Assembly (NCBI GenBank): GCA_000403335.2
Contig: KE159630.1
Span: 484,802 to 548,801 of the forward strand
Direction: 5' to 3'
DNA: 64,000 bases
Source of the DNA: Lachnospiraceae bacterium MD335
Lineage (GTDB): Bacteria; Bacillota; Clostridia; Lachnospirales; Lachnospiraceae
The notes below the pieces were generated by a model. The model did no database searches. It was not told where the DNA came from and saw only the letters and a program-made list of their open reading frames with translations. Both the position numbers and the translations under genes were made by a program. This document shows, piece after piece, positions 45,346-53,423 of this stretch; position 1 is the first letter of the stretch; each line of letters opens with the position of its first letter.

Positions 45346-45480
45346 ATGACAAGCGCCGTTTCATATCATGGACAAAATCATGCGAATGAAACAGATGACG
45401 AGGACTTTCGTTTGACACAAAATGAATCATAGCCTGTTAAAGCAGTATGACCAAATTATCGTAATGAAGAATGGGGCAAT
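45346..45480 (+). pseudogene. ABC exporter ATPase C-terminal relic
   Basis: The frame reads IMDKIMRMKQMTRTFV, then a stop, then HKMNHSLLKQYDQIIVMKNG. This matches the end of an exporter ATPase domain: the strand before the switch histidine, the histidine itself (HKM), and the final YDxIIVMKNGxI segment. The Walker motifs are missing. The relic ends where the toxin relic on the other strand begins, marking a deletion junction. Confidence 0.5.
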
Positions 45481-45493
45481 ATCCTTGCTCCAA

Positions 45494-45804
45494 TCATTCA
45501 TAATATGTCCGTTCGAAAAAATCATTTACATGAACACACAATTGCTTGTAATATTTGATATTTTCCCTATCTCTCTTAAAAATGGTTGTATCAACAAGCT
45601 GTAATTGTTCTTCTTCAATAGGTATCATCAGATTAAAATTTAGGACGCCTAAAAGCCTTCCATTTACTTCAATCTTTGAAAAATCCATAAAAACCCTGTT
45701 ATCTTTTCCCATCTGTGGCGAAACAGAAAGCACTTTATCATCTATATTATGTAAATTACGGATATATTTCATATCCCCTTGTATAAGTTAAAATCTATCT
45801 GCAT
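45494..45804 (-). pseudogene. Decayed ToxN/AbiQ-type (type III) toxin gene
   Basis: The readable frame (from 45772) contains KYIRNLHNIDDKV, GKDNRVFM joined directly to DFSKIEVNGRLLG, VLNFNLMIPI and KYYKQLCVHVN, in the order seen in ToxN/AbiQ endoribonucleases. About 30 residues between VFM and DFSKI are missing and the C terminus is cut short. The likely original start is ATG 45804 (MQIDFNLYKG), which joins the main frame only if one G is added in a run of four. Upstream there are a promoter and a terminator, as in type III toxin-antitoxin loci. Confidence 0.6.
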
Positions 45805-45816
45805 ATTTCTCTTCGT

Positions 45817-45848
45817 AAAAAATGGCTATGCGTTTCCACATAGCCATT
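45817..45848 (-). terminator. Terminator between promoter and toxin relic
   Basis: On the minus strand AAATGGCTATG and CATAGCCATTT form an 11-bp stem followed by TTTTTT. In type III toxin-antitoxin loci a leaky terminator lies at this position, between the RNA antitoxin and the toxin. Confidence 0.7.
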
Positions 45849-45948
45849 TGTGTAGTAATTCCATTAGAGTTGCTAACGCTTTTAGCAGTCCACTTTACGG
45901 TAGGACTCACCACTAATAGTATAATACCATAATTCTGAAAATAATCAA
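45849..45948 (-). ncRNA. Candidate type III antitoxin RNA remnant with promoter
   Basis: Minus-strand -35 TTGATT (45948-45943) and -10 TATTAT (45926-45921) have a 16-base spacer. The transcript of about 65 bases up to the terminator can pair AGTCC with GGACT and GCTAA with TTAGC. I see no clear tandem repeats, so at most one antitoxin unit would remain. Confidence 0.4.
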
Positions 45949-45988
45949 TCTGTTTTGGAAAATTATTCATTAATGTTTTATCTGGTTT

Positions 45989-46510
45989 TTATTTAGTAAT
46001 TTTATAAAAGCGATATAGTTGCTCATCATCATCGTTCAAATCCTTATACATTCTTTTTTCGTTCAAAATAAATCCCACTTTTTCAATTACTTTCCAAGAT
46101 GTTATGTTTTCATTTCTCACTGTTGCAATCATTTTTATTGCATTATAATGATTAAGAAAATAGTCAGTATATGATTTAACCGCTTCAACTGCGTAACCAT
46201 TATTCCTATATTGCGCTCCAATAAAATATGTAATACCTGTTTCTAGAAGGTCTTCATAATAGGAGCATCCAACAGAGCCGATTACCGCAGCTTCAGCCTT
46301 TAAAGTTATTGTATAAGCCAGATAATCCGTATTGGGATTATCCCTAAATGCAAAGCTCCTTGCCTCGTCTATCCATTTTGTTATCCAATTACCACAGTCC
46401 TTATCAAAACCGCAGTCATTTAAGCTTCCGTCTGCTGCCATTTTAACAAATGGTATTTTATCTTCCGTTTTTACATTTCGAATCAGCAATCGCTGCGTTT
46501 CGATTTCCAT
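45989..46510 (-). CDS. GNAT family N-acetyltransferase (RimJ/RimL type)
   Basis: A 173-residue protein starting MEIETQRLLIRNVKTED, the classic opening of RimJ/RimL-like acetyltransferases. The acetyl-CoA loop region is FIGAQYRNNGYAVEAVKSY, followed by VRNENITSWKVIEKVGF. ATG 46510 has AGGAGG eight bases upstream. The substrate is unknown. Confidence 0.88.
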   Translation of the reverse strand: MEIETQRLLIRNVKTEDKIPFVKMAADGSLNDCGFDKDCGNWITKWIDEARSFAFRDNPNTDYLAYTITLKAEAAVIGSVGCSYYEDLLETGITYFIGAQYRNNGYAVEAVKSYTDYFLNHYNAIKMIATVRNENITSWKVIEKVGFILNEKRMYKDLNDDDEQLYRFYKITK

Positions 46511-46546
46511 AAGCAAAACCTCCTATGCAATTTTATTCCCTGCCGT

Positions 46547-47131
46547 CTATTTGTCCATATGAAACTGGCAGGAGTTGATACTAATAGAAATAAAATGTGG
46601 CAGTTCCGTATTCAATTCCATTTTCCCCTTGTCTAACAAGTTTTTTACCTGGCTTCTAGGCAATCCCAAAATTTCAGCAATTTGTTTTTCCGGACGAATT
46701 TTCAGTTGATAAGGATTCTTTACTGCAATTACAACCTGCTCCTCGAAATCACCATATTCCATAGTTTCATGTAGTTTTACAAAGTCATAATTTGCCTTTT
46801 CAAAATCAATGGCCGCTTTGTTCTTCCGAAATAACTGCACATTTTTACCATACATTTCTGCAAACTGTTCATCATTATTCAAAAAACACTGATATTCTCC
46901 CTTAGGTATAGAAGAAACTTTTTGCCGTTCATAGATTGATATATTAAGGGTATGTTTACATTCCTCACATTGATAAATCAGCCAGACATCCAACTTATTA
47001 CCATTGGCATTGATACGGAACTTTTTTGTATTTACAAAATATGTTTTCCTGCCGCATTTGGGGCAATTCCGAATGACCCAAAATGAATCTTTCAGAACAA
47101 TTTTATATTCTATTTTCTTTAAATAGCTCAT
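46547..47131 (-). CDS. DUF1062 family protein
   Basis: A 194-residue protein. The N-terminal zinc-binding pairs are CPKCGRKT and CEECKHT, flanking FRINANGNKLDVWLIYQC, which is characteristic of DUF1062. A C-terminal helix-turn-helix-like LGLPRSQVKNLLDKG suggests DNA or RNA binding. ATG 47131 is used since AGGAG lies six bases upstream. Confidence 0.8.
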   Translation of the reverse strand: MSYLKKIEYKIVLKDSFWVIRNCPKCGRKTYFVNTKKFRINANGNKLDVWLIYQCEECKHTLNISIYERQKVSSIPKGEYQCFLNNDEQFAEMYGKNVQLFRKNKAAIDFEKANYDFVKLHETMEYGDFEEQVVIAVKNPYQLKIRPEKQIAEILGLPRSQVKNLLDKGKMELNTELPHFISISINSCQFHMDK

Positions 47132-47194
47132 TTGCATCTCCTGTTCATTTCGCGGTATGATGCGCAGGCTATTACATTATTTTCTTATTGTATT

Positions 47195-47214
47195 TGCAAT
47201 AGCCTCGCTATGCA
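47195..47214. repeat. Short hairpin repeat, copy 1
   Basis: TGCAATAGCC then TCGCTATGCA. The arms GCAATAGC and GCTATGC can fold into a hairpin. A near copy lies at 48919-48939. Confidence 0.45.
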
Positions 47215-47281
47215 AAGTAAACAGGTGTAGTCATAAAATATAATTCTCCTCTACTGATATTAAAAACGAAGCTGTAAAGAA

Positions 47282-48211
47282 TTAAAGAACGCCTTGAGCT
47301 AACAAGTTATCTTTTCCCATGCCACATACAAACGGATTGGAATCATAACAGTGACAAAAATCCAAAAAGTCAGAACGCTGCCTTGAATCCTTCATAATTT
47401 TTACAAGTAATTCGTTTGGAAGGGTTCTTGCATATGCACCGGGACCTGCCAATTGGATATTTTTTACGCCATGACGTTTTAATATGTCTTTCAATTCATC
47501 AGGCATAAAGGTATATGTGATACACCAAGGTACACCCCCGTTTTCATACTCGGCAATTTCATCATCACCACCCATAAGCCCTTTCTTCCACAACTTCATG
47601 ACAGCATCTTTGCTAAAATGAAAAGTTTCGACAGCATTTGACTTATTACCAATACACCATTTGACAAATGGATCATCACAATCTGCATCTAATATAAATT
47701 GGTTTTTCTGTATCGGATTTGCCAAATACGGAAGGTATCCTAATCGGCTCGACACGCTGATCATAATACGTTTACGACATATGCGTATGAGTTCTCCAAT
47801 AACCTGCTCCTGATTTGGGTAAGTATATGAAACAGGAGCGTCAAAGGAAATAACCATATCAAACGATTTATCTTTAAAATCACTTAGGTTTTCTAATGCC
47901 CCATTCACAAAGACTATTCTGTCAAGAACCCCCTCTTTCTCCGCTAATTTTTTTGCTTTATTTATCATAGGCTGTGAAATGTCAAAATGTGTAACCTCAC
48001 AACCATATTTGGCAAGAAGAATGGAAAATCTGCCACAGCCTGCACCACCGTCAAACACAGTTTTTATCCCATCCAAATGAGCAAGCAGTTCCTTTTCAGT
48101 ATGACTTTTTTGAATAATGTCATCAATAAAGGTTTCCTCACGATGGCTTTCAAGTTCTCCTTTATCTGGCATATTCCATAAACGTTCCGATATTTTTCTG
48201 CTATAGTCCAT
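47282..48211 (-). CDS. Class I SAM-dependent methyltransferase
   Basis: A 309-residue protein. Motif I is VFDGGAGCGRFSILLAKYG (about residues 52-70), motif II is VTHFDISQPMINKAKK and motif IV is SFDMVISFDAPVSY. The C-terminal half is specific to a subfamily I cannot name. GGAG sits ten bases before ATG. The 3' stub of another gene lies directly upstream on the same strand. Confidence 0.82.
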   Translation of the reverse strand: MDYSRKISERLWNMPDKGELESHREETFIDDIIQKSHTEKELLAHLDGIKTVFDGGAGCGRFSILLAKYGCEVTHFDISQPMINKAKKLAEKEGVLDRIVFVNGALENLSDFKDKSFDMVISFDAPVSYTYPNQEQVIGELIRICRKRIMISVSSRLGYLPYLANPIQKNQFILDADCDDPFVKWCIGNKSNAVETFHFSKDAVMKLWKKGLMGGDDEIAEYENGGVPWCITYTFMPDELKDILKRHGVKNIQLAGPGAYARTLPNELLVKIMKDSRQRSDFLDFCHCYDSNPFVCGMGKDNLLAQGVL

Positions 48212-48214
48212 AAA

Positions 48215-48331
48215 TCAGTCTCCTTTTCCAGCTACAATAATTGTTGCGCCGTCAGAATTGTCCAAGACTCTTTCAAGCACAAATCCTACATTTTGCAACG
48301 ATTCCCTTTCATGCTCCAAGGTCAGTGGAAA
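48215..48331 (-). pseudogene. 3' stub of a lost gene, probably a methyltransferase
   Basis: An open frame without a start codon reads FPLTLEHERESLQNVGFVLE then RVLDNSDGATIIVAGKGD. The pattern GF-x-DNS-GATIIVA resembles the last strand of SAM methyltransferases. Everything upstream of it is missing. Confidence 0.4.
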
Positions 48332-48465
48332 TCAAATCTGATAAGATTTTTCTCAAATAGACATATGTTCCTCATAACCGCCCAATCTCTTTGCAAAATA
48401 TTGCATTTCCACTTCTGTGGTTTAGAATAACATACTTTAATATCAAATACCACCTTACATATTTT

Positions 48466-48506
48466 TATAAAAAAATATGAGCCAATACCAAGTATCAGCT
48501 CATATT
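48466..48506 (-). terminator. Rho-independent terminator
   Basis: AATATGAGC (48474-48482) and GCTCATATT (48498-48506) form a 9-bp perfect stem; on the minus strand a TTTTTTT run follows. It serves the CD3324-like gene. Confidence 0.8.
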
Positions 48507-48779
48507 ATTGCTCGCTCATTTTCCTAAGGATACGCTGTATGCTCTTTTTTGATAGATAATATTTGCAGGCTAATTCTGAAGTTTTACTTCCGGCAAGGTA
48601 ATCCTTGTAAATTTGTTGGTTGCGCATCAAAAGTTCCTGCTTGATTTGTGTGCCTGTGCCCCATGCTTGTCTATGTGCCGACTTGCGTGGTATATATATA
48701 TATTTTCTCCATCAACATATTGCTGTATCAACTCGATTACTTCAACGGGCAGAATTTCTTCTGCTCTTATATAGCCCAT
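48505..48779 (-). pseudogene. CD3324-family protein gene, frameshifted at a TA repeat
   Basis: ATG 48779 is preceded by GGAGGCAG. The frame reads MGYIRAEEILPVEVIELIQQ, then a (TA)6 run near 48691-48702 breaks it. In the second frame it continues KSAHRQAWGTGTQIKQELL and ends SKKSIQRILRKMSEQ, a helix-turn-helix-like tail. Removing one TA restores a protein of about 90 residues typical of CD3324-type proteins. Either this is decay, slippage or a sequencing error. Confidence 0.75.
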
Positions 48780-48880
48780 GTCTGCCTCCTAAACTAATAT
48801 TTTTTAGGAATAGCATTGGCCATAACAATTTAATGAACATAAAGATGAACCGTCATGCGGCTGCATCCGTTGTTCTTGAC

Positions 48881-48909
48881 AATAGAATCCTTGCGCAGCA
48901 TGGATTCTA
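48881..48909. other. 9-bp inverted repeat
   Basis: ATAGAATCC (48881-48889) and GGATTCTAT (48901-48909) are perfectly complementary. There is no T tract; its role is unknown. Confidence 0.35.
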
Positions 48910-48918
48910 TTGTATGTA

Positions 48919-48939
48919 TTGCAATAGCCAGTGCTATGC
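48919..48939. repeat. Short hairpin repeat, copy 2
   Basis: TGCAATAGCC then AGTGCTATGCA matches 47195-47214 except in the loop. Confidence 0.45.
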
Positions 48940-49028
48940 AGACATAACATATCGTCTCATATACAAATCCCCCTCTCTCTGAAATCTCTTGTGTATAATA
49001 CCATTATTCTTATAAATAATCAATTTTT

Positions 49029-49316
49029 TTATTTTCGGAATACACATTCCTGCGGTTGTATCTGTTCTGTATCAAAGAACTTTGCAGGCAGTTCCCTTGC
49101 TTTTTGCAGCACCTTTGAAATCAGTATTGCCAACACCGTAACGCACGCATGAGGATTGTTACAAACCGTTGGCTGATTACCGAATACATCAATGAATTCT
49201 TTGATGCGGTCAGAGATGTACTCTTTCTTTATCTGTTGTATCTCTGTTTCCACCACGCCTCTTACAATCGCCCTGTCAACCTCTCGGTTCCAATGCATAC
49301 GGTATTCGTTATCCAT
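49029..49316 (-). CDS. Hypothetical protein, doubtful
   Basis: A 95-residue frame (MDNEYRMHWNREVDRAIVRG...) without a clear ribosome binding site. The amphipathic composition, with EIQQIKKEYISDRIKEFIDV then VLAILISKVLQKARELPAKF, looks protein-like, but I recognise no family. It is convergent with the integrase relic. Confidence 0.35.
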   Translation of the reverse strand: MDNEYRMHWNREVDRAIVRGVVETEIQQIKKEYISDRIKEFIDVFGNQPTVCNNPHACVTVLAILISKVLQKARELPAKFFDTEQIQPQECVFRK

Positions 49317-49329
49317 CTATATCTTTTCT

Positions 49330-49493
49330 GCTTATACAACGAACCTGTTATTAAACGGGGCACAGCCAAAGGATGTGCAGGAGCTTTTAGTCACTCGGAC
49401 GTAAGCACTACCATGAATGTCTATGCACACGCTACAAGGGAGGCTAAGCGGGAATCTGCAAAACTCTTGGATAAGGTTGTGGGAATGAATTAA
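49330..49493 (+). pseudogene. Tyrosine integrase C-terminal relic, frameshifted
   Basis: One frame gives TTNLLLNGAQPKDVQELL and the next gives HSDVSTTMNVYAHATREAKR then ESAKLLDKVVG. Joined by one missing G they form LLGHSDVSTTMNVYAHA, the conserved end of phage/ICE tyrosine recombinases with the nucleophilic tyrosine. The rest of the enzyme is absent. It shows that an integrative element once occupied this region. Confidence 0.75.
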
Positions 49494-49555
49494 AACTGAA
49501 TAAGAAAAACTTTCCCTTGTAACCTGCCCATAAGGGCAAAAACAAGGGAAAAGGA

Positions 49556-50185
49556 TTATTTTTCAAAAACGACAAAACCACATTCGTAAGGATGATCATA
49601 ATACACACTTTCTTTCTTATCAGTGCGGTATAACAAGATTTTTAGTGTAATTAGAAAATCTCCACCACCTGAGAGAATCATGGATTCTGCCAGGAAAAGT
49701 AGTAGTAACTGATTTGTTATCACCGCAACCACTGCAACTGCGCCTCCTAAAACTAATGTAGGCATAGCAACTCCTAGCAGATATTGCCACTTTCTCAACG
49801 GTTCCGAGCAATTGCAGTATGGAGTAAAACTACTCCAAATGATCCCAAAATCAATCGAATGAAAATGATTTTTTGCAAAAATCCCAAAGGTGATTCCATG
49901 TATCAGTTCATGCAGAATGGTTAGACATAGAATAAGGAGAAATGCTGCTACGGCAAATCCCAAAGAAATCCCCTCTAAATCGAAACCATTCACATTATAG
50001 TAGCCCCAAAATGTTAAAGCCATAAATGGCAACATGCTCAAAGGACCTAAATAATTTACTTTTCGAATACTGATAATTATATTCTTTATTTTATATCCCC
50101 TTTGCTGCATTTCAGAACTTAATTGTTCAAAGTAATCTTTACGTTTTAATTCTTTTTTTGTTAATTTTCTTTTGTCTATATCCAT
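49556..50185 (-). CDS. DUF3267 membrane protein (putative metalloprotease)
   Basis: A 209-residue protein. After a charged N terminus there are four or five hydrophobic segments. HELIHG (about residues 91-96) is a zinc-protease-like HExxH site and NHFHSIDFG follows. This is the layout of DUF3267, related to site-2-protease-like proteins. Catalytic activity has not been shown for the family as far as I know. Confidence 0.8.
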   Translation of the reverse strand: MDIDKRKLTKKELKRKDYFEQLSSEMQQRGYKIKNIIISIRKVNYLGPLSMLPFMALTFWGYYNVNGFDLEGISLGFAVAAFLLILCLTILHELIHGITFGIFAKNHFHSIDFGIIWSSFTPYCNCSEPLRKWQYLLGVAMPTLVLGGAVAVVAVITNQLLLLFLAESMILSGGGDFLITLKILLYRTDKKESVYYDHPYECGFVVFEK

Positions 50186-50211
50186 AGTTAATTCCCTTTA
50201 TTACATCGGTT

Positions 50212-50657
50212 TTAGATTTTGATTAAGTCTTTCCACAATCCACGCAATTCGATTTTCACGTCTGCATCCGTTTTTGCGTCAAAATACGCTCGCGTGTAGG
50301 TCTTTTTTACGGATAAGGACATGGCATGAAAATTTGTACAGGCGGGCTCATGTCCCTCTAGCAGTGCGGATAAGCAGGCAATTTGTTCCTCTGTAACTGC
50401 CATAGGATTCGGAGCATACCACTGACCGTTTTTTTGTCTCCTCTATTTTCTTTCTGCCAAAATCAGTCATAAGCCCCCGCTCTTCAAGGCTTTTGACCAA
50501 TGCTTTATTTTTCTCTGACCACTTGCTTTTTTCCCTGCGCATAGAAAAATATTTCTTGTAGGTTTTATCATTGATGCTTTGCACCTGCCCATCAATCCAC
50601 CCAAAACAGAGCGCCTCTTCAAGCGCTTCGCTTGCCTTTTTTGTCTTTTCATAATCG
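50212..50657 (-). pseudogene. YdeI/OmpD-associated-like gene, 5'-truncated and frameshifted
   Basis: The frame opens without a start as KASEALEEALCFGWIDGQVQ and continues to SINDKTYKKYFSMRREKSKW and RKKIEETKK. A run of seven A then shifts it, and the second frame gives NGQWYAPNPMAVTEEQ through LRGLWKDLIKI. CFGWIDG and the RR...W segment are typical of the YdeI family. About 60 N-terminal residues are missing; the next gene's stop lies at the cut. Confidence 0.72.
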
Positions 50658-50658
50658 G

Positions 50659-51027
50659 TTATTTAATAACTTTTCCAATATGTTTATCCTGTCGCCATTT
50701 CGGTGCAATCCCGTCGTCTGCCCAATATTCATCGATCGCTGCAATTTTATTATCAATAACTTTAATAAAAGACGTTACATGAAATGATAGTGTTTTATCT
50801 TGGGGATATACATGGGTTACTGTAATCAATAAATCGTTTATTTGTTCAAGCCGTTCCACTTCACCATCCCAGTTGCCGGGATATTCACAATTAGCAATAA
50901 TAAATTCATCTACATTAAATTGTTCATTGGTGCAGTGCCAATTTATATAAGCGTTCTTGGCAAAGTAATCTTTGATTGCATCTGCATTTTGTTCTAAAAC
51001 ATCTCTCCAAAATTTGTATATATCCAT
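50659..51027 (-). CDS. SnoaL/NTF2-like protein
   Basis: A 122-residue protein with the alpha-plus-beta order of the NTF2-like cone fold: FWRDVLEQNADAIKDYFAKN at the N terminus, WHCTNEQFNVDEFIIANCEY centrally, and VIDNKIAAIDEYWADDG near the end. No catalytic residues can be assigned. ATG 51027 has GGAAAGG upstream. It abuts the truncated YdeI relic. Confidence 0.75.
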   Translation of the reverse strand: MDIYKFWRDVLEQNADAIKDYFAKNAYINWHCTNEQFNVDEFIIANCEYPGNWDGEVERLEQINDLLITVTHVYPQDKTLSFHVTSFIKVIDNKIAAIDEYWADDGIAPKWRQDKHIGKVIK

Positions 51028-51271
51028 GTATCTACGCCTTTCCAAATTCTGATTGTGCCTTGAGGTTTTTTAGGGAAATGAATCATATAAAACAGTATAA
51101 CACAAAATAAAAGGAATAGGGTGAACAGATTAAAATGTTTTAAACAGATGATTTTAATTCGTATAAATTGCTGTTATAATAAAATCAGGCAGGGCAACAA
51201 AATTGCTTTGATATTAGCCTCTGCTTATGACGCATAAACGTTATTCAATAAAATCAAAGGGGTGATATGAT

Positions 51272-51347
51272 ATGAAAAATACAATCAGGTTTTTCACAAA
51301 CAAAACGAGGAGGGCGAGGATACTTTAACCCTCCCGAAAAATGGAGG
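51272..51347 (+). promoter_or_regulatory. Upstream ORF with alternative hairpins (possible translational attenuator)
   Basis: An 18-codon ORF (51272-51328, MKNTIRFFTNKTRRARIL) follows a GGGGTGAT ribosome site. GGAGGG (51309-51314) can pair with CCCTCC (51329-51334), and the same CCTCC can instead pair with the downstream Shine-Dalgarno GGAGG (51343-51347). The two pairings exclude each other, as in leader-peptide-controlled resistance genes. Confidence 0.5.
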
Positions 51348-51352
51348 ATAGT

Positions 51353-52043
51353 ATGTCTTATAATTGGATCAGATCAGAAGATTATTCAATGGATACCTTT
51401 CTGTTGTTTGACAGATGGGTGATTCGTGATATCATGGACGAAAATAAGTGGTACAATGATCGTACACGCAATTATATATCCGATATGGCAAAGGCGCTGA
51501 GCCGTTATCCGTATGTGATAACTTTTTGTAAAAGGAAAGCGCCGGAATGTATAGAATTTCTAAATAAAATTATGCGTGTCAATGTAAGCGGGATAAGTGA
51601 AGTAGAAGCACACAATGCCGAAACTGCAATTTTGTCGGCGCAGGAACAGGACGGCTTGCCTTTGCGGCAGCAGGCGTGCGAAACGTGTATATGCAAGTGA
51701 ACCTTGTGATGTTTTACGCGAATATATGCGTGATAAAATCAAGAATAAAAATATTCGTAATATGAAAGTGCTTGACGGAGAAGTGATGAATTTACCCTAT
51801 GAGGACGACACATTTGATATTGTGATGTCAGGTCATGTTGTTGGCGATTTTTACGATGAGGAAATTGCAGAAATGACGCGTGTAACAAAAAATGGAGGGT
51901 TCATCGTTTGTTGTAACGGCGATGATGAGTTTAAGCGAACGGCGCCTGATAACGAACTCGTATCCAGAGGGTTTGAATTTTTCAGACATGAAAGCTGTGA
52001 GGGCGGAATCATTTACGATTATAGAAAACTGATTCAAAAATAA
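51353..52043 (+). pseudogene. SAM-dependent methyltransferase gene, internally deleted and frameshifted
   Basis: Part one (from ATG 51353, with GGAGG five bases upstream) reads MSYNWIRSEDYSMDTFLLFD through LNKIMRVNVSGISEVEA. A second frame then gives motif I VGAGTGRLAFAAAGVRNVY, and a third YASEPCDVLREYMRDKI, VLDGEVMNLPYEDDTFDIVM and GFIVCCNGDDEFKR. The last shift fits a two-base TATAT duplication. The linker of about 30 residues before motif I seems deleted. The intact gene would encode a small methyltransferase with its own N-terminal domain. Confidence 0.7.
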
Positions 52044-52210
52044 TTATTTCAACGACTTGCATGACAAACGAAAGGGCAAAATTCTTATTGCATATATGAA
52101 CTTTGTGCAATAGGGATACTTCGCCCTATAAATTTTTCATAGGCAGTAATTCTCATGCGTTATCTGATTTCCGTTCTTTGTATTGTGGAGCAAATTGATA
52201 ACCATATCAA

Positions 52211-52390
52211 TCAAGGCAAATTATTTTTGCGAAAATACGTTTCTATGGAATGCTTGAATGCATCGGAATTTAAATAGGCAAGCGCCTGCTGGTAGTCGTA
52301 ATTAAATTTAATGAGCGCCTTGTAACAAAACAGCAAACCGGCATGACTTTCTTTATTCAATTTTCTGATAAGCGCAAGTTTATTATCCAT
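52211..52390 (-). CDS. Small protein downstream of the class D beta-lactamase
   Basis: A 59-residue protein: MDNKLALIRKLNKESHAGLL, then FCYKALIKFNYDYQQALAYL, ending TYFRKNNLP. AAGGAACGGGG precedes ATG, which lies 12 bases after the beta-lactamase stop, so the two are probably cotranscribed. It is helical and basic with aromatic residues; I recognise no family. Confidence 0.6.
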   Translation of the reverse strand: MDNKLALIRKLNKESHAGLLFCYKALIKFNYDYQQALAYLNSDAFKHSIETYFRKNNLP

Positions 52391-52402
52391 TTGCCCCGTT
52401 CC

Positions 52403-53398
52403 TTACCTTCCTGTCAGATAATCAGACACTATTTTTACGGCTGTTTCCCTTGCCTTAGCGCTGGATACGTCTTGATTGTCTGTTTCGCCGAAATATACGC
52501 AAAAGTAAATCCGTTTATCAGCGGCATCCGCAAACCCCGTAAACCATGCGTCAACGACAACACCATGCGCTTTTCCCATTCCTGTTTTTCCATAAAAAGA
52601 AATATCGGTTTCTTCTTGCTCCGACAGCAGCATGACCTGCTTTAATTGGTTTAGGGTTTCCTCGGAATAATCGGTAGGAACGCTAAAAATACGTTTCATA
52701 ACGTCCACTTGTTCCTTCGGTGAAATTAACAACGACGATTCAATCCAAAATCCGGTTAAAGCCGGATTGCTGTTATTGGTGTTTGATTGACCGTTCCAGT
52801 CAGAGAGGTCACAATTACCATATTGAAGCCGATTCAATTCTTCTTGCATTTTATCCTTACCGATTTCATCAATAACTTCCCGAAAATACCATACACAGGA
52901 AGTATGAAATGCGTCGGCAAAATCAATATCTTTATTCCATTCTGCGTTCCCAAATTGTTCTCCGCTCCATGTATGGGTAGAGCGCTCAGGTTCAATAATT
53001 CCATTTTCCAAAGCAATCAAAGAAGAGATGATTTTAAAGGTTGAACATGGTGAACGGCGGGTGAGCGCTGATTCCTGCTGATAGATTTGATAGCAGTTTT
53101 GAGCCGGATCGTAAATAACAGCAGCGCCGTTTATCCCGTCAAAATAATTTGCCCAATCGACATTTACGATAATCGGCTCGGCAATTTCTTCTTGTGATTC
53201 CCCTGCTATGCTTTCTGGTACTTGTGAAACATTTTCCGCTGAGAGTTCCTCTGCTTGCGTGATTTCTTCCGAGGGCTGCACTGATAATGGCTGCCTGTCT
53301 GTCAAATGCGTGTCCTCTTTTGAACAGCCAGTCAGGGTTAAAAGTAAAACGATGAAAACATAACTGCAAAGATAATAGGATATATTTATTTTTGGCAT
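52403..53398 (-). CDS. Class D beta-lactamase-like lipoprotein
   Basis: A 331-residue serine hydrolase. A lipobox LTGC places the lipid-modified cysteine at residue 25; an acidic linker follows to about residue 75. The catalytic motifs are S119-T-F-K122, S167-C-V, Y193-G-N and K271-T-G, the set of class D beta-lactamases and BlaR1 sensor domains. The presence of YGN and the free-standing domain favour an enzyme. ATG 53398 follows GGAGGGAG. Hydrolysis of beta-lactams is inferred from the motifs. Confidence 0.88.
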   Translation of the reverse strand: MPKINISYYLCSYVFIVLLLTLTGCSKEDTHLTDRQPLSVQPSEEITQAEELSAENVSQVPESIAGESQEEIAEPIIVNVDWANYFDGINGAAVIYDPAQNCYQIYQQESALTRRSPCSTFKIISSLIALENGIIEPERSTHTWSGEQFGNAEWNKDIDFADAFHTSCVWYFREVIDEIGKDKMQEELNRLQYGNCDLSDWNGQSNTNNSNPALTGFWIESSLLISPKEQVDVMKRIFSVPTDYSEETLNQLKQVMLLSEQEETDISFYGKTGMGKAHGVVVDAWFTGFADAADKRIYFCVYFGETDNQDVSSAKARETAVKIVSDYLTGR

Positions 53399-53423
53399 GA
53401 CTCCCTCCACAATGAATCGGAAT

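Noticed and set aside
49149..49493. 114-codon + strand ORF ending in integrase sequence
   Set aside because: Only its last third is protein-like, and that part is an integrase tail joined by frameshift. The upstream codons are antisense to another open frame.
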